Of a DNA stretch of 14,491 nucleotides, positions 9,201 to 12,747 are shown piece by piece; the first letter of the stretch is position 1; the number at the start of each line of letters is the position of its first letter. The DNA comes from Baffinella frigidus (Eukaryota; Cryptophyceae; Cryptomonadales; Baffinellaceae). The stretch lies in NCBI GenBank assembly GCA_026770585.1, contig MU646945.1, forward strand, positions 80,400 to 94,890. Reading direction: 5' to 3'. Made by a program: the position numbers and the translations under genes. A model generated the notes under the pieces. It was not told where the DNA came from. It ran no database searches and saw nothing but the letters and a program-made list of their open reading frames with translations.

Positions 9201-11271
9201 ACATATGGAGAGGGTGAGGACCTGGGGGCGGGGAAGTCGGAGTTGTGGGTGACGAGCGAGTAGGGGTGCTGGATCAGCGGATGCAACGCCTTGACGAACG
9301 GGCAGAGGAGGAATGTGTTCACGAACACTTTGTCGCCACGCTGCACGGCGGCGGGGTCGAAGTGGCAGAAGAACTGCACACGCGGGAATCAACGTTGACT
9401 GTGAGGTAAACTGCGTGAGACGAGTCATCACTGTGGATGCAGGGCCTTGCCGAACGGGCAGAGGCCGAAGGTGTTGCCAAACATGCGCACATGCGGAAGG
9501 CATGTGCGGCGCTGACGCTGGTTGTTCGGCACTGAATCACCAATCTCGCTGTTGACAAACACTAGACCTCCGCGCTGCACGGCTGCTGGGTCGAAGTGGC
9601 AGACAAACTGCGGAGGGGTTGGGGACGAGTCACTGTACAGCAGCGGGAAGAGTCACTGTGAAGCAATGGAAGACGTTACTGTATCGCAAAATGCGCACGC
9701 ATGGGAAGAGTGACGCTTGAGTGCCTCCTGCGAATCTCAGCTCTGTCTTAGTCTGTTTGGGCGCACCAATTTGGTGCGCACGGCTCTCCCCCGCTCCAAC
9801 GTTAACGGATTTGTACCGCACACCCAGCACGCCAACTCAGGAATAGTCAGCGAAACCGAGCGAGAGAGAGCTAGGATGTTCGCGCGAAGCCAAGCCCGGC
9901 TAAGTCAGTACCCGAAACCCGAAACGAGGCCCCCACGACGGTTCATGGATCAAAGGTTCCAGCCTTCCCGAATGAGGTGGGGCTACCACTCGAGCCCAGA
10001 AAAGGGAGTGTTTTAAAACCAGGGTTCCTTTACAAGTGGGGCGGTGTGTAGTAATTTTCACACAGATCCGGTGTTGGTCACGTATCTAACATAACTCTGT
10101 TAGATACGTGACGAACCCCGCCCGTGACTGGTACAAATTCAACAACCCCACTTTTAAAATAGTCCCATGTAGCCTCGAGCGGCACGACTGTTGATGGATC
10201 GGAGGTTCCCCACACGAGCCTATCCATGCGAACAGATTCATAAGTTAATTATTGGATTATTGCCCATGAAACACGCCAAAAGTCAGCATTTGATCACGTT
10301 TCCGTACGGACATCCGTACGAAAACGTGATCATTTCCCCACAAATTTTAAAATATTCTTTTATTCTGTTCGCATGGATAGCCTCGTGTGGCCAGGCATCC
10401 CGAGTGGCGCAGATTTCGAGGAGACCAGATTAAGTGAGGCGGAGCTCCAAAGTTGACATATAGCTCCAAAGTTGACAGACCTCGTCAAGGACGGCGATCC
10501 CGGGCTCTTTTCCGCTCCAAAGTTAACGGATTTGTACCGCACACCCAGCATGTCAACTTATGAATAGTCGGTCAACCCGACTGAGGCAGAGCTAGGCATC
10601 CCCACGAGCCCCCGTCCCCCCCGTCAACCCCATCAGTCGGGTTGACCGCGTCCAAATCATTCCCCCTTCAACATTTGACTGATGGTGGCGCGAAAAGACG
10701 CCTCATCGAGGACGAGATCGGCTCCACCTCACTCGGGTTGGTCGACTATTCCCAAGTTGACATGCCACACAGCGGGCTACGAAGGGATTTTCGGGCGCTG
10801 AGAGCCCGAGTTTCCGTTACCTTATCCGTAGGAACCCCCCTATGTCCCTACGGGTTGCCTACTGTAGGGTCCTAGGTCTTATCGCTCAGGGGTTATTCAA
10901 CATCCCTTCGAAGTCCGCTGTGTGGCTGGGTGCGCGGTACAAATCTGTCAACTTTGGAGCTAGACCTCATCGAGGACGGCGGGCCCGGGCTCTGTCCCGC
11001 TCCAAAGTTGACGGGTTTGTACCGCGAACCCAGATCGTCAACTTGAGAATAGTCGGTCAACCCGAGTGAGGCAGCGCTAGGGCGTGTGTCGGTTGACGGA
11101 CGCGGGGCAGCGCTCCGGGGGGGGGTGACGTGGGGGTGCTGAAACGGTGCATCAGTCGGGTTGACCGACTATTCTCAAGGCGCGAAAAGACACCTCATCG
11201 AGGACGTGATCGGCGGCAGAACGGAACGTTTCGGGGGACACGAAGTCGCCGTTGTCGATCCACACCCGAAC
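1756..11271 (-). CDS. Split gene for an exostosin-like/glycosyltransferase-like protein (seven exon classes, ends unknown)
   Basis: Seven exon classes on the minus strand join in compatible phase: 11271-11194, 9373-9222, 7763-7655, 6417-6337, one of four D exons between 5703 and 5312, 3506-3462 and 1881-1756. Seen: AG before and GT after each exon, G or C at most third positions (46 of 50 codons in A, 31 of 36 in B, 37 of 42 in C), and the motif order THNSD, KLVAWFAQNP, YVNF, CPPGNG-DTHR, LGAIPVV. From memory, this order is typical of a group of algal and bacterial exostosin-like or related glycosyltransferases, where the CPPGNG-DTHR block belongs to the sugar-nucleotide-binding half. Function as a sugar transferase, probably in the Golgi, is inference from those motifs; no signal or membrane segment is visible. 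The start codon, the end of the protein and any exons between the classes are not established. It could be a decaying gene, since every exon except D is present in only one clean copy among broken ones. Confidence 0.6.
1910..2098. repeat. 21-bp minisatellite, nine units
   Basis: Consensus GAAGATAGGGGAGACGTTAST, 9 units, 189 bp. As 21 is a multiple of three, the plus strand stays open as a 7-residue repeat (VKIGETL), but nothing else supports translation. A single unit also lies at 3114-3134. It ends exactly where exon C copy 1 is cut. Confidence 0.8.
2099..2212 (-). pseudogene. Exon C copy 1, frameshifted and cut by a minisatellite
   Basis: It opens DEYRKDV after TTCGCAG, repeats RKDV, then changes frame before FVICPPGNGFDTHRVYEP. 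The LGAIPVV part and the donor are missing; the 21-bp minisatellite starts right at the break. Confidence 0.65.
2245..2385. mobile_element. 141-bp foldback element, family H, inverted copy
   Basis: It is the reverse-orientation copy of 802-942, with the same length, arms and inner motif, flanked by ATTT on each side (2241-2244 and 2386-2389). Confidence 0.8.
2473..2612. mobile_element. Foldback element with H core and different arms (TTATCCGGGG)
   Basis: The outer arms TTATCCGGGG...CCCCGGATAA and an inner arm with TTTCTTTCAT are unrelated to family H, but the centre carries GGCAACGAAAACTGCTAC facing GTGTAGCCATTTTCGTTGCC. Size is 140 bp. No clear target duplication. Confidence 0.7.
2653..2698. 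mobile_element. Single arm of a family H element
   Basis: Only the right arm remains, from ATTTTCGTTTCCC through the AAAAGCAATTAATCAATAC stretch to GGTGATTA. The opposite arm is absent. Confidence 0.6.
2850..2896 (-). pseudogene. Exon C copy, 5' end only
   Basis: After acceptor TTCGCAG it begins EEDQADLRR, matching EEYRADVKG at the start of exon C, then diverges and reaches a stop after about 20 codons. The acceptor context (TTGTTCGCAG) is shared with the copy at 2099-2212. Confidence 0.4.
3071..3104 (-). pseudogene. Exon G copy 3, 5' end missing
   Basis: The match covers AEGEVTVREG followed by an in-frame TAG at the site of the K codon, then GGTCTCC. The beginning of the exon and its CAG acceptor are gone. 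The flanking GGAGACGCACC stretch is also shared with the intact copy. Confidence 0.45.
3198..3318. repeat. CAACCCT array and repeated GCATCTCGTTGCAGAG
   Basis: Six CAACCCT units are followed by CCCTAAACCCTAAA. GCATCTCGTTGCAGAG occurs three times (about 3179, 3259 and 3299). It fills the intron between exon G copies. Confidence 0.75.
3462..3506 (-). CDS. Exon G, 15 codons, best copy
   Basis: Acceptor GCGGACAG is followed by 15 codons AEGAAEGEVTVREGK and a GT (GTCTCC), phase 0 at both ends; 12 of 15 codons end in G or C. A stronger-looking donor, GTAAGG, lies five bases earlier but would give phase 1, which exon C cannot accept. In related proteins an 'E-VTV' strand commonly precedes the EEY---HRFVLCPPGNG block, which suits its position between D and C. 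It is a short segment, so the call depends on context and on two further copies. Confidence 0.5.
3584..3729. mobile_element. Foldback element with H core, arms partly shared with 4684-4853
   Basis: The centre has CAACGAAAATTACTAC facing GTGTAGTAATTTTTGTTG. The arms contain CGAGYATTTGASTCAAATAC, and the right end GACCGGATGAGAT is the same as that of the element at 4684. The left end is degraded. It lies between exon G copies 1 and 2. Confidence 0.65.
3759..3800 (-). pseudogene. Exon G copy 1, donor lost
   Basis: It reads AEGAAEGGVTVRED after acceptor GGACAG. The donor region is replaced by CTTGCCC. It lies just past the foldback element at 3584-3729. Confidence 0.45.
3818..3886. repeat. Hairpin and repeat of GCCTCACACGACAG
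   Basis: GCCTCACACGACAG occurs at 3818, inverted at 3850 and again at 3862, each near GCTTTAC. It forms a strong hairpin with about a 20-base loop. Confidence 0.65.
3934..4093. mobile_element. 160-bp element with CCACACAGCGGG ends, copy 1
   Basis: CCACACAGCGGGCTTCGAAG pairs with CTTCGAAGTCCGATGTGTGG. The interior holds CTTATCCGTAGGAACCCC and CCTACGGGTTGCCTACCGTA, shared with 10765-10925. The flank beyond the right end is an R repeat. Confidence 0.75.
4094..4180 (+). repeat. R repeat, plus orientation
   Basis: GGTACAAAGCCGTCAAGTTT and GGAGCGGAAAAGAGCCCG are followed by CACCAAATTGGTGAGCCCAA. The same elements, diverged, occur at 6061, 8721, 9106, 9751, 10484 and within 10926-11071. In all of them the frame reading (L/V)G-(R/W)YK-VNF stays open, but no splice sites fit. 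Confidence 0.55.
4441..4599. repeat. 159-bp direct repeat, copy 1
   Basis: It matches 5065-5223 with very few changes, starting CTGTCTCCGCGCCCACTCCA. It contains exon D copy 6. Shorter relatives start at about 4630 and 5248. Confidence 0.75.
4496..4575 (-). pseudogene. Exon D copy 6, near-identical to copy 5
   Basis: It is the same divergent form of exon D (RRGWLYANFAADKLLHLTE), 624 bp from copy 5, inside the direct repeat. The same objections apply: no donor after NFA and an incompatible phase. The near-identity of the two repeats points to a recent duplication. Confidence 0.45.
4684..4853. mobile_element. 170-bp foldback element with H core (GATCTCATCCGG arms)
   Basis: The arms pair from GATCTCATCCGGTCA and GACCGGATGAGATC through GAGCATTT and GGGGAACTCC to an inner ACGAAAATTACTACAC with its inverse. 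The pairing is nearly complete, so it could extrude as a long hairpin. No certain target duplication was found. Confidence 0.75.
5065..5223. repeat. 159-bp direct repeat, copy 2
   Basis: It is the second copy, 624 bp from the first, containing exon D copy 5. The family H-core element at 4684-4853 lies between the two. Confidence 0.75.
5120..5199 (-). pseudogene. Exon D copy 5, divergent
   Basis: A related segment reads TSFLRRGWLYANFA and runs on through ADKLLHLTEPEG to a possible donor at GAAG|GTGGGG. No GT follows the A of NFA, unlike D1 to D4, and the 80-nt span would leave phase 2, which does not fit exon G. It lies in a roughly 159-bp direct repeat with 4441-4599. Confidence 0.45.
5312..5359 (-). 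CDS. Exon D4, 48-nt candidate exon
   Basis: Acceptor ATCCAG, 16 codons VPVLDGRKGWLYVNFA, donor GCG|GTGAGG. The peptide equals that of D1, although five codons use different third bases, and the donor is the strong GTGAGG type. It is the last intact copy before the divergent copies at 5120-5199 and 4496-4575. Of the four it combines the consensus peptide with the best donor. Confidence 0.6.
5410..5457 (-). CDS. Exon D3, 48-nt candidate exon
   Basis: Acceptor ATCCAG, 16 codons MPVLDGRRGWRYVNFA, donor GCA|GTTCGG. Its second half matches D1 while its first half matches D2, so it is mosaic. R replaces L in GWLYVNF. The intron after it is made of short CCTGAAAC-type repeats and is 25 bp shorter than the others. 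Confidence 0.5.
5533..5580 (-). CDS. Exon D2, 48-nt candidate exon
   Basis: Acceptor ATCCAG, 16 codons VLVLDGRRGWLYVNFA, donor GCG|GTGAGG, the strongest donor of the set together with D4. It lies 123 bp from D1. Against D1 there are about seven silent and two replacement codon differences (P to L, K to R). The intron between D1 and D2 remains partly open in the same frame, so read-through is also formally possible. Confidence 0.6.
5656..5703 (-). CDS. Exon D1, 48-nt candidate exon (YVNF)
   Basis: Between acceptor ATCCAG and donor GCA|GTTCTG lie exactly 16 codons, VPVLDGRKGWLYVNFA, in phase 0 at both ends. The YVNF strand fits the spot before the sugar-nucleotide-binding block in exostosin-like proteins. 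It is the first of four tandem copies. It encodes the same peptide as D4, with five silent differences and none that change an amino acid. Confidence 0.6.
5705..5945. repeat. Degenerate GGTTTCGGG array
   Basis: Units of GGGTTTCGGG, GGGTTTTGGG and GGATTAGG run through the whole stretch. On the minus strand it directly precedes exon D1, and the same units make up parts of the introns between D copies. Confidence 0.75.
5989..6050 (-). pseudogene. Exon F copy 1, 5' part eroded
   Basis: It reads QESHWHPSLAFSACRNISE before donor GAG|GTATTG. Over the last 14 codons it differs from the intact copy at eight codons, and five of those changes are silent. The upstream half is poorly alignable and no clear acceptor is seen, so it may not be usable. 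Confidence 0.5.
6061..6137 (-). repeat. R repeat, minus orientation
   Basis: It reads GAWYKFVNFSAPKRP on the minus strand and lies immediately upstream of exon F copy 1. The Q-IGAPK end is missing. Confidence 0.5.
6200..6310. repeat. Repeat with one H-core half, copy 1
   Basis: CTCGTGACTGGCCAATATAT leads to CAATCAACGAAAGTTACTAC and CCCACTTTTAAAAGCACA. The same order occurs at 13243-13330. Only one half of the H core is present, so it is a relic or a half element. Confidence 0.6.
6337..6417 (-). CDS. Exon F, 27 codons, intact copy
   Basis: Acceptor ATCTGCAG leads into 81 nt that read GLSVNTKTLASDWHPSLAIS and VSRNISE, ending at donor GAG|GTGACC. Both ends are phase 0, matching B before and D after; 19 of 27 codons end in G or C. 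It sits where the protein family would have the segment between the HPKL block and the YVNF strand, but I recognise no motif in it. A second copy at 5989 keeps the same reading frame, which is the best evidence that it is coding. Confidence 0.6.
6440..6500. repeat. Degraded H-core half
   Basis: GGCAATGAAATTTACAACACA is a diverged left core, flanked by TTTAAAACTTTC and by TTTTAAATTC. It lies just upstream of exon F on the minus strand. Confidence 0.4.
6600..6731. repeat. 32-bp tandem repeat, about four units
   Basis: The unit starts GGGTCGCAATTCACAGTTGA and ends GTCGCTCTGTAC. The copies differ at a few positions. No coding signal. Confidence 0.75.
6765..6875. repeat. Interstitial TTTAGGG array
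   Basis: It contains six or more nearly exact GTTTAGG units flanked by degenerate ones. It is not at a chromosome end because sequence continues on both sides. Confidence 0.85.
6876..7310. repeat. GGA-rich purine tract, 435 bp
   Basis: Long GGAGGA and GAAAAGGA runs with almost no pyrimidine on the plus strand other than T in GGATGA. The pyrimidine strand is the transcribed-strand sense of the minus-strand gene, between exons B and F. It includes a duplicated block of about 60 bp around 7130-7250. Confidence 0.8.
7455..7535. repeat. Second GGA-rich purine tract
   Basis: AGGAGGAGGAGAAAA units followed by a G run. It lies just downstream of exon B copy 6. Confidence 0.75.
7546..7568 (-). pseudogene. 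Exon B copy 6, last codons and donor only
   Basis: About 23 nt match the end of exon B (KLLPLPQ) followed by a GT (GTGTCC), immediately downstream of the purine-rich tract on the minus strand. It is a remnant of another B duplication; nothing else of the exon is left. Confidence 0.5.
7569..7650. repeat. Degenerate CCCTACA array
   Basis: CTACACCC and CCCTACACCCTA units, the inverse of the TGTAGGG array at the left end. Confidence 0.65.
7655..7763 (-). CDS. Exon B, intact copy (KLVAWFAQNP segment)
   Basis: The acceptor CTCGCAG precedes a single G that completes the codon left open by exon A, then 36 codons begin MAEGLDYTPLLDSSKLVAWF, continue AQNPTAHHPKLLPLPQ and stop at donor CAG|GTGAGG. Length is 109 nt, ending in phase 0; 31 of 36 codons end in G or C. 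In the remembered family a 'KLVAWFAQN---HPKL-PIP' stretch follows the THNSD block, which supports the A-to-B join. It is the only B copy with both ends intact; five others lie beside it. Confidence 0.7.
7842..7901 (-). repeat. 60-bp perfect repeat, copy 2
   Basis: It is identical to 1000-1059, 6.8 kb away, and here follows the broken end of exon B copy 4. The GAG|GTGACT end resembles the donors of exons C and F. Confidence 0.7.
7932..8007 (-). pseudogene. Exon B copy 4, 3' end replaced
   Basis: From acceptor GTCGCAG it is nearly identical to 7763-7688, with F for L at residue 5, through AQNPT. It then diverges to VEQPRRQ and loses the HPKLLPLPQ end and the GTGAGG donor, running into the 60-bp segment also found at 1000-1059. 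The close match means a recent duplication. Confidence 0.65.
8085..8143 (-). pseudogene. Exon B copy 3, variant with altered centre
   Basis: It reads MAEGFDYTPLLEKCSAKLVA followed by WFVQM. Compared with the intact copy, DSS is replaced by EKCSA, a 6-nt net in-frame change, and the sequence departs from the exon after WFVQ. The acceptor CCGCAG is present. A GT lies after CAGAT, but in a different phase, so splicing there would shift the frame. Confidence 0.55.
8274..8324 (-). pseudogene. Exon B copy 2, truncated after SSKL
   Basis: Acceptor GGGCAG and the first 17 codons (MAEGFDYTPLLNSSKLA) are kept, then the frame closes at TGA a codon later. The break falls at the same place as in copy 1 (8621-8671), and both are followed by a similar stretch near TGAATAGGTC, so the two descend from one already truncated copy. 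Confidence 0.6.
8392..8531. mobile_element. 140-bp foldback element, family H, third copy
   Basis: It has the same arms and inner motif as the copies at 802 and 2245. The flanks TATC and TATT match at three of four bases. It separates exon B copies 1 and 2 and interrupts a copy of the dispersed R repeat. Confidence 0.75.
8621..8671 (-). pseudogene. Exon B copy 1, truncated after SSKLV
   Basis: It has acceptor GGGGCAG and reads MAEGFDYTPLLNSSKLV before ATA TGA. It shares its truncation point and flanks with copy 2; the two bracket the 140-bp foldback element at 8392-8531. Confidence 0.6.
8721..8810 (-). repeat. R repeat, minus orientation
   Basis: It reads VILGVWYKSVNFPAPKRPG and lies just upstream of exon B copy 1. 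Confidence 0.5.
9025..9080 (-). pseudogene. Exon A copy 3, 3' fragment only
   Basis: This 56-nt piece repeats the end of exon A (LIQHPYSLVTHNSDFSAP) and its donor region (AAG|GTCCTCACG), with a few substitutions from 9222-9277. The 5' half of the exon is missing, so it cannot supply the full segment. The neighbouring intron start is also duplicated. Confidence 0.65.
9106..9203 (-). repeat. R repeat, minus orientation
   Basis: It reads DYSQVGILGVRYKSVTFGE and lies between exon A and its truncated copy, next to a duplicated intron start. Confidence 0.5.
9222..9373 (-). CDS. Exon A, intact copy with the THNSD motif
   Basis: The exon is 152 nt, starts in phase 0 after GTGTGCAG and ends with two spare bases (AG) before donor GTCCTC. 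It reads FFCHFDPAAVQRGDKVFVNT, then a segment with CPFVKALHP, and closes with HPYSLVTHNSDFPAP. Of 50 codons, 46 end in G or C, the strongest bias in the window. In the family I compare it with, a 'gd-VFV' strand and a P-Y-LVTHNSD block sit in the N-terminal half; this is from memory, not a search. Its phase matches exon B, whose first base completes an AGG codon. A broken copy precedes it (9607-9434) and a truncated one follows (9080-9025). Confidence 0.7.
9434..9607 (-). pseudogene. Exon A copy 1, with in-frame insertion and stop
   Basis: After acceptor CCGCAG the copy reads FVCHFDPAAVQRGGLVFVN, closely matching exon A, then carries about 26 extra codons that stay open, and resumes with TFGLCPFGKALHP before a TGA in place of the HPYSLVTHNSD block. 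It therefore lacks the exon's second half and donor. The extra segment has no matching GT/AG ends, so it is not an obvious intron. Confidence 0.6.
9624..9720. other. Region upstream of exon A copy 1
   Basis: GGGAAGAGTSAC occurs twice and GTCACTGT or GTTACTGT three times, so this is a short diverged repeat. No exon was recognised. Confidence 0.4.
9751..9850 (-). repeat. R repeat, minus orientation
   Basis: It includes the conserved end GTCTGTTTGGGCGCACCAAT and reads GVRYKSVNVGAGESRAHQIG on the minus strand. It lies upstream of exon A copy 1. Confidence 0.5.
9851..10015. other. No recognised feature
   Basis: Between the R repeat at 9751 and the foldback at 10016 there is no convincing exon, element or tandem repeat. 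Confidence 0.5.
10016..10180. mobile_element. Foldback relic with H-core half and inner hairpin
   Basis: Outer AAGTGGGG and CCCCACTT pair. GTGTGTAGTAATTTTC is half of the H core, and a perfect inner hairpin GTCACGTATCTAAC / GTTAGATACGTGAC occupies 10079-10113. The right part (CGTGACTGG...CCCACTTTTAAAA) resembles the repeats at 6200 and 13243. Confidence 0.55.
10210..10390. mobile_element. 181-bp inverted-repeat element with inner palindrome
   Basis: CCACACGAGCCTATCCATGC and GAACAGA pair with TCTGTTCGCATGGATAGCCT and CGTGTGG. The centre (10291-10331) is a strong hairpin, GATCACGTTTCCGTACGG against its inverse. No clear target duplication. Confidence 0.65.
10484..10590 (-). repeat. R repeat, minus orientation (uninterrupted target site)
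   Basis: It reads VDMLGVRYKSVNFGAEKSPG on the minus strand and continues to GTCGGTCAACCCGACTGAGG. It preserves the site that the 161-bp element occupies at 10765. Confidence 0.55.
10727..11071. mobile_element. Foldback element built from R repeats, with a nested element
   Basis: The left arm (10727-10764 plus 10926-10962) and right arm (10999-11071) pair: CTCACTCGGGTTGGTCGACT at one end against AGTCGGTCAACCCGAGTGAG at the other, and GTCAACTTTGGAGC against GCTCCAAAGTTGAC. The 161-bp element at 10765 interrupts the left arm. The short spacer contains CCTCATCGAGGACGGCGGGC, related to the end of exon Z. Confidence 0.65.
10765..10925. mobile_element. 161-bp element with CCACACAGCGGG ends, copy 2, nested
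   Basis: It has the same ends and interior as 3934-4093. It lies inside the left arm of the foldback at 10727-11071: joining the sequence on each side restores TTGACATG-CTGGGTG as seen uninterrupted, on the minus strand, at 10530-10550. Any target duplication would be GC only. Confidence 0.75.
11194..11271 (-). CDS. Exon Z, 26 codons, intact copy
   Basis: Acceptor CCGGCAG is followed by 78 nt read as VRVWIDNGDFVSPETF and ten more codons ending LDE, then donor GAG|GTGTCT. Both ends are phase 0, and 20 of 26 codons end in G or C. The beginning of this exon recurs upstream on the minus strand (at 11514-11539, 11670, 11963-11989), which is how it was recognised. The tail (AD-VLDE) recurs at 10697-10722 without a GT donor. 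I do not recognise this segment as a domain; its place before exon A is inferred from position and phase. Confidence 0.55.
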
Positions 11272-11461
11272 CTGCCGGATCCACGCCAGGTCGTAAGTCG
11301 GAACTTCAGCCACAAGACTTTTTTTGAAAAATTGTACCGGGATCCGAAATTTTGTATTCGGATCGGACGTGGACAGGACGAGTAGCTGCGAAATCGATGG
11401 TGGCTACGTACCATTCAGTACCGCGAAACGAACCGTTGCGTCCTGCAATTCCCAGTAATGA

Positions 11462-12093
11462 CCTGCCGGGTGTTCATAGGCAAGGAACTGAAATTTGGGT
11501 AGTTGAGCCTACGGCGCCGTTGTCGATCCACACCCCAACCTGCCGGATGTGGGACGGGCCCGCCTCAGGAATACCGCGGGATAGGCCCGCGTCGGGACGT
11601 GGTCGTCCCTGGTTGATGTACTGCCGAGAACGCGACTCCACTCCGTGTGAGATGGGATCCACACCCGCTCCTGCCGGGTCTTCGTAGGTAAGGAACTGAA
11701 ATTAGGGTGATTAAGCCTACGGTAGTGACACCGGGCGACAACCTGCCAGGTGTTCATACCACCAGCCCTCACGGTTTGAGCGACTGGGAAATTACGTACC
11801 AGTTTTAAAACTCTAACCACCCTGTTTTTGGAGTTTTACAAATAACCGACGCCGGAATCCGGCGGCCTTCAAGGGCATTACGTACCGCCAAATTCGACCA
11901 TTTGCCCAAACCGTGAGGGTTGGTGGTAGGCAAGGAACTGAAATTAGGGTAGTTGAGCCTACAGTGCCGTTTTCGATCCACACCCCAACCTGCCGCATGT
12001 TCATAGGAAAGGAACTGAAATTGGATGTTCATAGGTAAGGAACTAATCGGGTGTTCATAGGTAAGGAACTGAAATTAGGGTAGTTGAGCCTAA
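11462..12093 (-). repeat. Array of repeated intron ends with exon Z starts
   Basis: On the minus strand a unit recurs: GTAGGCTCAACTACCC, a TTTCAG, TTCCTTACCTATGAACACC and a final CGGCAG acceptor. Copies lie around 11462-11512, 11671-11722, 11744-11758 with 11927-11964, 11991-12021 and 12036-12093. After several acceptors comes a start of exon Z (VGVWIDNG at 11539 and VGVWIENG at 11989, ERVWIP at 11670); others lead into unrelated sequence. Most exon starts run only about nine codons before the next unit begins. These are tandem duplications of the 3' part of one intron together with the beginning of its exon. Confidence 0.6.
11759..11926. mobile_element. 168-bp TA-flanked element inside the intron-end array
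   Basis: The terminal repeats are CCACCAGCCCTCACGGTTTG and CAAACCGTGAGGGTTGGTGG. It interrupts a GTGTTCATAGGCAAGG unit after its TA and repeats the TA on the far side. The uninterrupted unit is present at 11470-11487, which fixes the ends. Confidence 0.8.
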
Positions 12094-12139
12094 TTCTCAC
12101 CAATAAGCGACCGCAGAATTCTGACAACGAATGCTGATG

Positions 12140-12290
12140 GTGTGCATCAGGAATTGCGCGGGATAGGCCCGCTTCGGGGATTGTGTGAGATAGGCCCGCC
12201 TGGGGAATGGTGCCGGATAGGAACGCCTGGGAAACGGCGTGAGATAGGCCCGCTTCGGGAAAGATAGGCCCGCCTTGGGACGTAGTCGTC
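12140..12290. repeat. Diverged GGATAGGCCCGCCT repeat
   Basis: GATAGGCCCGC(C/T)T occurs five or six times at irregular spacing, with GGGA after it. More copies lie at 11548-11600, 13068-13105 and 13831-13852. The minus strand reads RAYLTPFP-like repeats, but no splice sites fit. Confidence 0.6.
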
Positions 12291-12382
12291 GCTGGTTGCT
12301 GAACCTGAACCAAATACTGGCGCGTCCAAGTACGGGCGTGCACAAGTTTAGTACAGGGCATGTCCCATAAATACACTCGGGG

Positions 12383-12599
12383 TCTCTTTCTGTGTGCAGA
12401 GGAAGCGACTCCACTCCACTCCGAGCCACACGATTTCAGGTAAGTCAACACCCCCTGCAAGCCAGCGCCTTAAGTCAAATGCCTGCCATGGTGGTAGGGT
12501 CCATCTCAACGAAATCAGGGGAATGTTGACTTAGGTGAGCTGGTTGACTTAGCTAAAATCTTGTGGCTCGGAGTGCACTCTGTAGTGCACAGAAAGAGA
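12383..12599. mobile_element. Inverted repeat, 217 bp
   Basis: TCTCTTTCTGTG and, further in, CACTCCGAGCCACA and TAAGTCAAC pair with GTTGACTTA, TGTGGCTCGGAGTG and CACAGAAAGAGA. The pairing is broken in places. It directly abuts the element at 12600-12747. Confidence 0.55.
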
Positions 12600-12747
12600 G
12601 ATCTCATGTGGAAACTCTTTTAATTCATAAACTTGGATCCAATCAAAATTACTACACGTTTACTTGAATATTACTAATAAAGATCGTTCTGTGTAACAAA
12701 TTTCATTGAACCAAGTTTATAAATTAAAAGTGTTTCCATATGAGATC
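12600..12747. mobile_element. 148-bp foldback element with diverged H core (GATCTCATGTGG arms)
   Basis: The ends GATCTCATGTGGAAAC and GTTTCCATATGAGATC pair. The inner motif AATCAAAATTACTACACG faces TGTGTAACAAATTTCATTGA. The terminal GATCTCAT is the same as at 4684, while most of the arm is different. Confidence 0.7.

Noticed and set aside
10385-10430. GGCATCCCGAGTGGCGCAGA on the plus strand, tRNA-like
   Set aside because: No cloverleaf could be drawn; it follows the end of an inverted-repeat element.
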